DNA from: CAYOHY01 sp964403885
GTDB lineage: Bacteria > Actinomycetota > Coriobacteriia > Anaerosomatales > PHET01
Assembly: GCA_964403885.1 (NCBI GenBank)
Contig: CAYOHY010000034.1
Location: forward strand, 1 to 21,694
Direction of reading: 5' to 3'
Length of the DNA: 21,694 nucleotides
Each line of letters begins with the position of its first letter. The stretch's first letter is position 1. The position numbers and the translations under genes are program-made. Shown here in pieces: positions 1-6,981 of the stretch. The notes under the pieces were generated by a model. The model saw only the letters and a list, made by a program, of their open reading frames with translations. It ran no database searches and was not told where the DNA came from.

Positions 1-1324
1 ACGCCACCTCCTCGACGAACGCGTCGATCTGGGCGCGCGTGCGCTTCTCGGTCACCGCGAACAGGACAAGGTCGTGCTCCTCGCCGGTCTCGAGCACGAC
101 GCCGGGCAGGTAGCCCTTCTCATACATCGCGTCGTACATCTCGCGTGAGTCGCCCAGGTACTCGAGGGCGAACTCGTGGCCGAAGGGCACGTCGTCCCAC
201 GGCGCGGCGAAACGGCCCGTGGCGATGAGCCTGTCGCGCAGATAGTGCGCCTTTGCGATGCAGGCGGTGGCGATGCCGGCGAGGCCCTCTCGGCCGACAG
301 CCGACAGGTACACGCCTGCAGCAAGCGCGTTCAGGGCGTGGTTGCTGCAGATGTTGCTCGTCGCCTTCTCGCGACGGATATGCTGCTCGCGGGTCGAGAG
401 CGTGAGCACGAACGCGGCATTGCCGTCCACGTCGACCGTGCGGCCCACGAGGCGACCCGGCATCTGCCGGATGTGCTTGTCGCGGCACGCGAAGAAGCCC
501 AGGCCCGGTCCGCCAAACGAGATGGCGTTGCCGAGAGACTGGCCCTCGCCCACCACGATGTCGGCACCAAAGCTCGCGGGCGGCTCCATCACACCGAGAA
601 GCACCGGGTTCGCGGCGACCACGAACAGCGCGCCGGCGTTGCGGGCCACTTCGCCCACGGCGTCGAGGTCCTCGACGACACCGACGAAGTTGGGGCTTGC
701 GACCAGCACGGCGGCCACGGAGTCATCGGTGATCTCGGCGAGCTCGGCGATGTCGATCCGAGGCTCGGGCGACGCGTAGGCGACCTCGAACAACCCGGAG
801 TCGGCGTAGGTGTCGAGCACCTCGATCCACTCGGGGTGGACCATGCCGGAGACGACCACGCGATGACGCTTGGTGAGGCGGCACGCCATGAGCGCGGCCT
901 CGACGAACGCCGTGGCGCCGTCGTACATGCTCGCGTTGGCCACATCCATGCCGGTCAGGCCGCAGATCATCGACTGGTACTCGTAGATGGCCTGAAGCGT
1001 GCCCTGGCTCACCTCGGGCTGGTAGGGCGTGTAGGCCGTGAAGAACTCAGGACGGCGCAGCACGTGATCCACCACGCTGGGGATGTAGTGGTCGTAGCAG
1101 CCGGCCCCGGCAAAGCTCACGAGGCGCGATGCGGGCGAGTTGAGGTTCGCGAGATCGCGCAGGTGGTTCGCCAGGTCGATCTCGGTCATGCCTTCCGGCA
1201 GGTCGAGCGGACGCTGCAGGCGGACGTCTGCCGGGATATCGGCGAACAGTTGATCGGTCTCTTCAATGCCGACAGCGCGAAGCATGGCTTCGCGCTGTTC
1301 GCACGTTACAGGTATGTAGCGCAT
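1..1324 (-). CDS. gcvPA: Glycine dehydrogenase (decarboxylating) subunit 1, partial at 3' end
   Basis: This is the N-terminal half-subunit of the split P-protein of the glycine cleavage system. With GcvPB it decarboxylates glycine using pyridoxal phosphate and transfers the aminomethyl group to lipoyl-GcvH. I translated the minus strand from the ATG at 1322-1324. It gives 441 residues, starts MRYIPVTCEQREAML, and contains family hallmarks: LVSFAGAGCYDHYIP near residue 75, FFTAYTPYQPEVSQGTLQ near 105, and REQHIRREKATSNICSNHAL in the last third. The reading frame is open to the window edge, so only a few C-terminal residues (family about 445-450) and the stop are missing. The PLP-binding lysine belongs to subunit 2, presumably encoded just beyond the left edge. 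Six nucleotides separate it from gcvH, consistent with one operon. The identification is secure. Confidence 0.96.
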   Translation of the reverse strand, partial: MRYIPVTCEQREAMLRAVGIEETDQLFADIPADVRLQRPLDLPEGMTEIDLANHLRDLANLNSPASRLVSFAGAGCYDHYIPSVVDHVLRRPEFFTAYTPYQPEVSQGTLQAIYEYQSMICGLTGMDVANASMYDGATAFVEAALMACRLTKRHRVVVSGMVHPEWIEVLDTYADSGLFEVAYASPEPRIDIAELAEITDDSVAAVLVASPNFVGVVEDLDAVGEVARNAGALFVVAANPVLLGVMEPPASFGADIVVGEGQSLGNAISFGGPGLGFFACRDKHIRQMPGRLVGRTVDVDGNAAFVLTLSTREQHIRREKATSNICSNHALNALAAGVYLSAVGREGLAGIATACIAKAHYLRDRLIATGRFAAPWDDVPFGHEFALEYLGDSREMYDAMYEKGYLPGVVLETGEEHDLVLFAVTEKRTRAQIDAFVEEVA

Positions 1325-1330
1325 CGAGGG

Positions 1331-1714
1331 CTAAGCCTCGGTCACGTGTGCGTCGTACTCCTCGGCGGTCATCAGGCCGTCGACCTCAGACGCGTCGTCA
1401 AGCTTGACCTTGATCATCCAGCCCTCGCCGTGGGGGTCCTGGTTGACGGTCTCGGGCGAGTCGCCCAGCGAGTCGTTGACCTCGACGATCTCGCCGGTGA
1501 CAGGGGCGTAGAGCTCCGAGACGGACTTGACCGACTCGATCTCGCCGAAGGTGTCGCCCGCGGTGATCGTATCGCCGGAGGCGGGCAGGTCCACGTAGAC
1601 GACCTCGCCGAGCTGATCCTGGGCGAAGTGGGTGATGCCGATGGTCGCGACGTCGCCGTCGACGACGACCCACTCGTGCTCAGTGGAGTACTTGCGGTCG
1701 CTGGGGTGTGCCAT
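1331..1714 (-). CDS. gcvH: Glycine cleavage system H protein
   Basis: This is the lipoyl carrier protein of the glycine cleavage system. It shuttles the aminomethyl intermediate from the P-protein to the T-protein and electrons to the L-protein. The 127-residue product is normal length. The lipoylation motif GEIESVKS is present, with the acceptor lysine at residue 63, followed by the expected ELYAPVTGEIVEVN segment. The N-terminus YSTEHEWVVVDGDVATIGIT is typical of the family. The start is an ATG preceded by a good GGAAGGAG SD site. It sits 39 nt downstream of gcvT and 6 nt upstream of gcvPA on the same strand, in the order T-H-PA that is common in anaerobic bacteria. The stop codon lies inside a small 5-bp dyad (1325-1340) at the junction with gcvPA. 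Confidence 0.98.
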   Translation of the reverse strand: MAHPSDRKYSTEHEWVVVDGDVATIGITHFAQDQLGEVVYVDLPASGDTITAGDTFGEIESVKSVSELYAPVTGEIVEVNDSLGDSPETVNQDPHGEGWMIKVKLDDASEVDGLMTAEEYDAHVTEA

Positions 1715-1753
1715 GGATGCGACGCTCCTTCCGAAGGGGGCTGACGGGTGTGA

Positions 1754-2857
1754 CTACAGGCCCGACAGCGAAGTGGACGATACGAACGGCGGCTTCACGA
1801 CGACGGCCGGAGCGGTCTTCTTGCGAATGGCGACCGTCAGCTCAGTGCCCGCTGCAGCAAGCGCGGCGGGGACGTACGCGGTGGCGATCCCGGTCTCCAG
1901 AGTCGGCGAGAACGTGCCGCTCGCTACCTTACCCACCTCGGTGCCCTCGTGCAACACGGGAAAGCCCGGACGCGGGATGCCGCCATCGACCTTGAGGTGA
2001 ACCAGGCGGCGCTCAGGACCGGCGGCCCGTACGGCCTCGACGCGCTCCCGTCCCACGTAGTCGCCCTTGTCCTTGCTCGCGACCCAGCCCAGTCCGGCCG
2101 AGATGGGATCGACGGTGCGGTCCATGTCGTTGCCGTAGAGGTGGTAGCCCATCTCGAGGCGCAGCGTGTCACGCGCGCCCAGGCCGGCAGGCGTGACCTC
2201 GGCAAACGAGAGCAGGATGCGCCAGACGGCCGCCGCCTGATCCGCACGGCACAAGATCTCGACCCCGTCCTCGCCGGTGTAGCCGGTACGCGCGATGAGC
2301 GCGGGCACGGCGTTGTCGAGCATCGCCTCGGCGAGCGTGAAGCGCGCCGGCGCCGTCCATCCCTCGCCGGCCAGCTCGGTGATGATGCGCACGGCCTCGG
2401 GACCCTGGAGGGCGATGAGCGCGGTGCGGTCGGACTCGTCGACCAGCTCGAGGTCCTCGGGAGCGTGCTGCTGGAGCCACGCGAAGTCAGCCTCGCGGTT
2501 CGAGGCGTTGGCGATGATGAGGTACTCGAGGTCGCCGCTGTGATAGACGATGAGGTCGTCGATGATGCCGCCCTCGTCATCGAGCAGAAGCGTGTACTGC
2601 GCCTGCCCGAGCTCGGCGATCTTCGACAGATCGTTGGTGAGCATGCGCTGGAGGAAGTCGAACGCCGCGAAGCCGAAGACCCGGAACTCGGCCATGTGAC
2701 ACACATCGAACACGCCCGCCGAGGACCGCACCGCGCGGTGCTCCTCGATGATGCCGGCGTACTGCACGGGCATCTCGAATCCGGCGAACGGCACCATGCG
2801 GGCGCCGAGGGCGAGGTGCTCCTCGTACAGGGGCGTGCGCTTGAGCGCTTCAGTCAT
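1754..2857 (-). CDS. gcvT: Glycine cleavage system T protein (aminomethyltransferase)
   Basis: This tetrahydrofolate-dependent aminomethyltransferase takes the methylene group from aminomethyl-lipoyl-GcvH, releases ammonia and makes 5,10-methylene-THF. The product is 367 residues, full length for the family. Recognisable segments are LKRTPLYEEHLALGARMVPF at the N-terminus, YAGIIEEHRAVRSSAGVFDV with the following HMAEF, and the C-terminal RPGFPVL and VGKVASGTFSPTLETGIA. The ATG is preceded by an AAAGGAG SD site. It is the first gene of gcvT-gcvH-gcvPA. It is 94 nt from the upstream carboxypeptidase gene, so it either has its own promoter there or is read through from that gene. No glycine riboswitch is evident upstream. 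Confidence 0.97.
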   Translation of the reverse strand: MTEALKRTPLYEEHLALGARMVPFAGFEMPVQYAGIIEEHRAVRSSAGVFDVCHMAEFRVFGFAAFDFLQRMLTNDLSKIAELGQAQYTLLLDDEGGIIDDLIVYHSGDLEYLIIANASNREADFAWLQQHAPEDLELVDESDRTALIALQGPEAVRIITELAGEGWTAPARFTLAEAMLDNAVPALIARTGYTGEDGVEILCRADQAAAVWRILLSFAEVTPAGLGARDTLRLEMGYHLYGNDMDRTVDPISAGLGWVASKDKGDYVGRERVEAVRAAGPERRLVHLKVDGGIPRPGFPVLHEGTEVGKVASGTFSPTLETGIATAYVPAALAAAGTELTVAIRKKTAPAVVVKPPFVSSTSLSGL

Positions 2858-2881
2858 CGGGCAGTGCTCCTTTCGAATGAA

Positions 2882-2901
2882 TCGCCGCGCCGTTGCGGCG
2901 A
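2882..2901 (-). promoter_or_regulatory. GC-rich hairpin in the gcvT leader
   Basis: The 94-nt gap between the carboxypeptidase stop and gcvT (2858-2951) holds a perfect 7-bp inverted repeat, TCGCCGC / GCGGCGA with a 6-nt loop. It sits just upstream of the AAAGGAG SD site of gcvT. There is no run of T, so it is not a convincing intrinsic terminator; it could be a leader stem-loop or an incidental GC-rich dyad. The conserved cores of the glycine riboswitch are not present in the gap. Its function is unknown. Confidence 0.35.
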
Positions 2902-2951
2902 CCTGTCTCTTACGATACCCCGACGCACGCCGGACCGCGCCGTGAGGCCGC

Positions 2952-4151
2952 CTACGACGAGGCGCCGGTGAGCCGCCTCCACGCCCGCACGACCGCGATG
3001 CCCACGCGCTGAACCAGCGTGGGGTCCGGCACGTCGTGCGTCGCCACCAGCGGCACGCTTGCGATGACCTGACCTCGTTGCGTGAAGGTCACCACGCCGA
3101 CACGCTGGCCGGTCTTCACAGGCGCTTCCACCTCACTCATGGTCACCGTTCGCGTGATGGGCCCCTGCAGATCGAACACGGTCACCGTGGTGTTCTCGGA
3201 GACCGCGGCAGGCACCGTCACGTCAAGATACTCCGTCACCGGCGCTTGGCCGATCACGGTCCCCGCCGACACGAGTCGTTGCGGCCGGTAGTGCGCGAAG
3301 CCGAAGTCGAGCAGCTCGCGGGCGTCTCGGAAGCGCTTGAGTTCACCTGTGGTGCCCAGCACCACGGCGTAGAGCTCGACACCGTCACGGTTCGCCGAGT
3401 CGATCACGCAGTACCCGGCCTTGTTGGTCCACCCCGTCTTGATGCCGTTAGCGCCCTGATAGTTGCCCAAGAGCAGGTTGGTGCTGTGGAGCGTCTCCGA
3501 ACGCGCACCGCTTCCTATCTCGGCGGTCTTCTCGCCCACGATGGCGCGAAACTCCGGCTTGGTCATCGCGTAGCGCGCAAGGATCGCCAGATCTGCGGCC
3601 GATGAGTAGTGACCCTGCTCGTCCAAGCCATGCGGATTGGTGAAGTGGGTGCGCTTGAGGCCGAGCTCGACCGCCTTGGCGTTCATCAACTTGACGAACT
3701 CGTCCTCGTTGTCTGCCACGTGCTCAGCGATGGCCACCGCCGCGTCGTTGCCGGACTTGACCATGAGCCCCTCGAGCACCTCGTGCATGGGCAGCTTCTC
3801 CCCTGCACGCAGAAACGCGGTCGACTCACCCACGCTCACCGAGTCGTCGGGGATGGTCACGAGGTCGGTGGGCTTCGAGTGCTCGAGCGCCACGACCGCG
3901 GTCATGATCTTGGTGATGCTCGCCATCGCACGCCGGTCACTCACACGGCGCGACCACAGGATCCGGCCGTCCTGAGTGACGAGCGCGCCTGCGGCCATGG
4001 TGACATCGGGCATCGCGGCGGCCGGCACGCCAAGCTCCGAGGCAGCGTAGCCGTCGAGCCGGTCCGTGGAGCGCACCTCGGCGTAGGCCGACGGGTCGCC
4101 CGTGCCGAGGAACCCGAGGCACAGCACGCCGACGAGCGCGACGCGCAGCAC
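2952..4151 (-). CDS. D-alanyl-D-alanine carboxypeptidase (serine DD-peptidase, penicillin-binding protein 5 family)
   Basis: This is a secreted S11 serine peptidase that trims the terminal D-Ala from peptidoglycan pentapeptides. All three active-site motifs are present: SITK (nucleophile Ser and Lys, near residue 78 from the proposed start), SGN near 133 and KTG near 238. They are followed by a C-terminal beta-rich region (VTVPAAVSENTTVTVFDLQG) typical of DacA/DacF proteins. The N-terminus is a signal peptide with a hydrophobic core (VALVGVLCLGFLG) and a likely cleavage after AYA. The start is uncertain. The frame stays open up to 4355, but the upstream segment is rich in Cys, His and Pro and precedes the signal peptide. 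I chose the GTG at 4151, which puts the leader at the N-terminus but has no clear SD site; an ATG at 4265 or 4277 is possible. It is divergent from the degenerate GGDEF gene and 94 nt upstream of gcvT. Confidence 0.9.
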   Translation of the reverse strand: MLRVALVGVLCLGFLGTGDPSAYAEVRSTDRLDGYAASELGVPAAAMPDVTMAAGALVTQDGRILWSRRVSDRRAMASITKIMTAVVALEHSKPTDLVTIPDDSVSVGESTAFLRAGEKLPMHEVLEGLMVKSGNDAAVAIAEHVADNEDEFVKLMNAKAVELGLKRTHFTNPHGLDEQGHYSSAADLAILARYAMTKPEFRAIVGEKTAEIGSGARSETLHSTNLLLGNYQGANGIKTGWTNKAGYCVIDSANRDGVELYAVVLGTTGELKRFRDARELLDFGFAHYRPQRLVSAGTVIGQAPVTEYLDVTVPAAVSENTTVTVFDLQGPITRTVTMSEVEAPVKTGQRVGVVTFTQRGQVIASVPLVATHDVPDPTLVQRVGIAVVRAWRRLTGASS

Positions 4152-4304
4152 ATACTCGACTACGGGGCGGTGAATGCCGATGATAGGCGCAGGGCCACAA
4201 CGGTGACCCGGCGTCGTCGCCGGTCTATGGCACGATGGGTTGACCACGGTGTGCGAGACTTCCATCCGGATCGTCATGCGGGGCCGGTGCGCAGATGAAC
4301 CACG

Positions 4305-4342
4305 CGGCATCCGAGTATGCCATGCTCGCATACCGCATGCCG
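4305..4342. promoter_or_regulatory. Long imperfect palindrome in a divergent intergenic region
   Basis: The gap between the carboxypeptidase and the degenerate GGDEF gene (about 4152-4408) contains a two-part inverted repeat. Outer arms are CGGCAT (4305-4310) and ATGCCG (4337-4342); inner arms are TATGC (4316-4320) and GCATA (4328-4332), with a 7-nt loop. It ends about 67 nt before the plus-strand start codon. It could be an operator shared by both divergent promoters or an RNA hairpin. No known binding motif is recognised. Nothing else definite is visible in the gap apart from the SD site at 4400-4406. Confidence 0.4.
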
Positions 4343-4408
4343 AGTGCGACGACATTTCGTTGAGTGCACGCTGGCGACGATGATCGACAGGGCGTCTTCG
4401 GAGGGGTA

Positions 4409-5218
4409 ATGCGAGACACTCGTTTCGAGCAGTTGGTGCTGTTGATCGGCGGAGCGGCCATCTTGGGCGCGCTCGCCTTGTCGTACGCGAGCGGCCCGCC
4501 CGAGCCCGCCGAAGCGGTCGCTCAGATCATGCTGTTCGGCGTGCTGGCTGCCGCGGTCAAGCTGGGACGCAAGGGCGGCCTCATCGCCGCATGTGTCGCC
4601 TCGGTGATCTACGTGGCGATGCGTATCGACCTGCTGCAGAGCACCCCGATCCCACCCAGCGCGCTCATGATCATCGCCGCGCGCATCGCATCGTTCGGGC
4701 TCGTAGGAGTGGCCGGCGGTGAGATCGTCACCCGCATGCGCTACAGCATGTCGCGCCTCGAGGGCGGCTCGGCGCTCGACGACTGGAGCCGCGTCTACAA
4801 CCAGCGCTGGGCTCATCGGACGCTCGACCAGGCCCGGGCGAAGTACCGCCGTTACGGCGAGCCCTTCTCGGTGGTCGTGGTGACGCTTTCTCCCTCGCTG
4901 CTCGCGGGGTTCAAGCCATCGCGTCAGCGCACGCTCGTTCGCGGGGTGGCTGACCACATCCGCAGCGACATCCGGATGGTCGACGAGGTCTCGCGCATCG
5001 ATGACGGCCGGTTCCTGGTCTTGCTGCCCCACACGCCGCGCGACGGCGGAGTCGTGGTCGCCGACCGTCTGTCAGCCAACGTGCGCCAGGCGCTGGGCTC
5101 TCGTGAGGAGTCGGTCTCTGTGAAGTGCCTGGGTGTGCCGGACGACGAGCCGTCGCTCAACGCCCTCATCGACTCACTCGCCCCGCTCGAGGCCGAGGGT
5201 CAGGCGTCGGGCGAGTAG
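4409..5218 (+). CDS. Membrane protein with degenerate GGDEF-like domain
   Basis: This is a 269-residue protein with three or four hydrophobic helices in residues 9-105 and a soluble C-terminal domain. The domain resembles GGDEF diguanylate cyclases: LDDWSRVYNQRW (123-134) matches the usual DxLTGLxNRR opening, RYGEPFSVVVV (148-158) matches the next strand, and SRIDDGRFLVLLPHT (195-209) matches the strand carrying the signature. The signature itself reads IDDGRF instead of GGDEF, so the nucleotide- and metal-binding residues are lost and cyclase activity is not expected. A role in c-di-GMP binding, protein-protein signalling or something unrelated is open. The ATG at 4409 is chosen because GGAGGGG (4400-4406) lies just before it. 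The 3' end overlaps the convergent ACT gene by 19 nt. It is divergent from the DD-peptidase. Confidence 0.82.
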   Translation: MRDTRFEQLVLLIGGAAILGALALSYASGPPEPAEAVAQIMLFGVLAAAVKLGRKGGLIAACVASVIYVAMRIDLLQSTPIPPSALMIIAARIASFGLVGVAGGEIVTRMRYSMSRLEGGSALDDWSRVYNQRWAHRTLDQARAKYRRYGEPFSVVVVTLSPSLLAGFKPSRQRTLVRGVADHIRSDIRMVDEVSRIDDGRFLVLLPHTPRDGGVVVADRLSANVRQALGSREESVSVKCLGVPDDEPSLNALIDSLAPLEAEGQASGE

Positions 5219-5628
5219 AGCTCCCCGGGCGCGACCACACGGTAGCCTGAGGCGCCGAGCACATCTTCGGCGCGAGCGTCGTCGACCTTGAACACATGGA
5301 TCGCCTTGCCGCCCGGCTCGACGAACACGTAGGCGTACTCCACGTTGAGGCCCTCGGCGTCGAGCGCTTCGAGCATGTCGGCGAGTCCGCCGGGAGTGTC
5401 GGGCACTTCCACGGCGAGCACGCGCGTGGTCGAGGCGCCAAAACCCTGCTCGTCCAGGACTTGCTTGGCGTGCTCGGGGTTGTCGCAGATGATGCGCACC
5501 ACGCCGAACTCGGCGGTGTCGGCGATGATCAGCGCGTGCATGTTCACGCCCGCGTCACCCAGGGTCCGCGCGAGCTCGGCGAGCCGGCCGGACTTGTTCT
5601 CGAGAAAGACGCTCACCTGTTCGATCAT
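5200..5628 (-). CDS. Tandem ACT-domain protein, companion of PaaK
   Basis: This is a small 142-residue soluble protein made of two ACT-type beta-alpha-beta-beta-alpha-beta units. The first starts QVSVFLENKSGRLAELARTL (residues 4-23), and the second runs from about residue 71 with VLAVEVPDTPGGLADMLEAL. ACT domains normally bind amino acids or related small ligands. Tandem-ACT proteins of this type are often encoded next to phenylacetate-CoA ligases in anaerobes and are annotated as amino-acid-binding proteins. The ATG lies only 2 nt after the paaK stop, with a GGGGGAGAG SD site inside the end of paaK, so translation is probably coupled. A role in sensing an aromatic amino acid or aryl acid for the ligase is inference. 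Its 3' end overlaps the convergent GGDEF-like gene. Confidence 0.9.
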   Translation of the reverse strand: MIEQVSVFLENKSGRLAELARTLGDAGVNMHALIIADTAEFGVVRIICDNPEHAKQVLDEQGFGASTTRVLAVEVPDTPGGLADMLEALDAEGLNVEYAYVFVEPGGKAIHVFKVDDARAEDVLGASGYRVVAPGELYSPDA

Positions 5629-5630
5629 GG

Positions 5631-6935
5631 CTACTCTCCCCCTTCGGCGCGCAGGTCGACCACGCGCTTGGCCTTGCCTTCTGAGCGGGCGATCGACTTG
5701 GGTTCGACGAGGCGCACCGCGATCGAGACCGCGAGAACCGACTCGATCTCGGCCTTGACGCGCTTCTGGAGGCGCTCGAGCTCGCGGACCTCATCGAACG
5801 CGAACTCGGGCGCGACCTCCACGTGCACCTCGACGTAGTCCATCGAGCCGCGCTTGGTGAGCACGACCTGATAGTGCGGCGCCACGTTGGGGATGCCGAG
5901 AAGGACCTGCTCGATCTGACTCGGGTAGACGTTCACACCGCGCACGATGAGCATGTCGTCGCTGCGGCCGGTCACGCGCTCGATGCGGCGCATGGTGCGG
6001 CCGCACCCGCACTGGCCGGGGATGATGCGGCTGATGTCGCGCGTGCGGTACCTGACGACCGGGATGCCCTCCTTGGTGAGCGTGGTGAAGACCACCTCGC
6101 CCATCTCGCCGTCGGGCACGGGCTGAAGCGTCTCGGGGTCGATGATCTCGACGATGAAGTGGTCCTCGAACACGTGGAGCCCGTCGTGGCACTCACACTC
6201 GCTCGCTACGCCGGGTCCAAGCACCTCGGACAGACCGTAGATGTCGGTGGCGGTGATGCCCAGCTCGTCTTCGATCTGGCGGCGCATCTGATCGCTCCAC
6301 GGCTCGGCGCCGAAGACTCCGATGCGCAGCGGGAGGTCACGCGGGTCGATCCCCATCTCGCGTGCGGTCTCGCCGATGAGCTGCGCGTAGCTGGGGGTGC
6401 ATGCGAGTACCGTGGTGCCGAAGTCCTTGAGGACCTGTACCTGGCGCTTCGTGTTGCCTCCCGAGATGGGGATGGTCAGCGCGCCCAGGCGCTCGGAGCC
6501 GTAGTGGGCACCAAGGCCGCCGGTGAACAGGCCGTAGCCGTACGTGACCTGGATGATGTCGTCGGGTGTCGCACCCGCACAGGTGTAGGTCCGCGCCATG
6601 AGGTCGGCCCACCGGTCGATGTCGCCACGCGTGTAGCCGACCACGGTGATCTGCCCGGTGGTGCCGGACGAGGAGTGCACCCGCACGATGTCGCGCAGCG
6701 GCACCGCGAACATGCCATACGGGTAGGCCGAGCGCAGGTCGTCTTTGACGGTGAACGGCACGCGGCGCAGGTCGTCGAGCGAGGTGATCGAGGCCGGATC
6801 CACGCCGGCCTCGTCGAACTTGGCTCGGTAGAGCGGCACGTTGTCGTAGACGCGGGTCAACAAGGCCCTCAAACGCTCAAGCTGGAGCTCCTCGAGCTCC
6901 GCGCGCGACATGGCCTCGAACTGCGGCTGATACAC
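5631..6935 (-). CDS. paaK: Phenylacetate-CoA ligase family, AMP-forming
   Basis: This is an adenylate-forming ligase that activates phenylacetate or a similar aryl acid as an acyl-AMP and then transfers it to CoA. The 434-residue product has the full motif set: SSSGTTGQ ATP loop (88-95), GAEPWS (211-216), DIYGLSE (233-239), YRTRD (298-302), RGVNVYPSQIEQ (334-345), and a C-terminal lysine in ARSEGKAKRVVDLR for the adenylation step. Cysteines at 249/251 and 311/313 (ECECH, CGCGR) might form a metal site; this is a guess. The GTG at 6935 is chosen over a further-upstream in-frame start because AGGGGAG precedes it and homologues begin near YQPQFE. No other phenylacetate catabolic genes are present. 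In anaerobes such genes usually serve oxidative or reductive aromatic amino-acid fermentation rather than the aerobic paa pathway. Confidence 0.93.
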   Translation of the reverse strand: MYQPQFEAMSRAELEELQLERLRALLTRVYDNVPLYRAKFDEAGVDPASITSLDDLRRVPFTVKDDLRSAYPYGMFAVPLRDIVRVHSSSGTTGQITVVGYTRGDIDRWADLMARTYTCAGATPDDIIQVTYGYGLFTGGLGAHYGSERLGALTIPISGGNTKRQVQVLKDFGTTVLACTPSYAQLIGETAREMGIDPRDLPLRIGVFGAEPWSDQMRRQIEDELGITATDIYGLSEVLGPGVASECECHDGLHVFEDHFIVEIIDPETLQPVPDGEMGEVVFTTLTKEGIPVVRYRTRDISRIIPGQCGCGRTMRRIERVTGRSDDMLIVRGVNVYPSQIEQVLLGIPNVAPHYQVVLTKRGSMDYVEVHVEVAPEFAFDEVRELERLQKRVKAEIESVLAVSIAVRLVEPKSIARSEGKAKRVVDLRAEGGE

Positions 6936-6981
6936 GGCTCCCCTGCCTTCCCCCGCCGGCCGGCCGACCGGCCCCTGTGGT

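Noticed and set aside
176..1744. 522-residue plus-strand open frame
   Set aside because: It is antisense to gcvPA and gcvH. It is rich in Arg, His, Gly and Val as expected of a GC-rich shadow frame and has no recognisable motifs.
4152..4355. Longer N-terminus for the DD-peptidase
   Set aside because: The extra segment lies before a normal signal peptide, lacks an SD site and contains many Cys, His and Pro residues, so it is probably untranslated. An ATG at 4265 or 4277 cannot be fully excluded.
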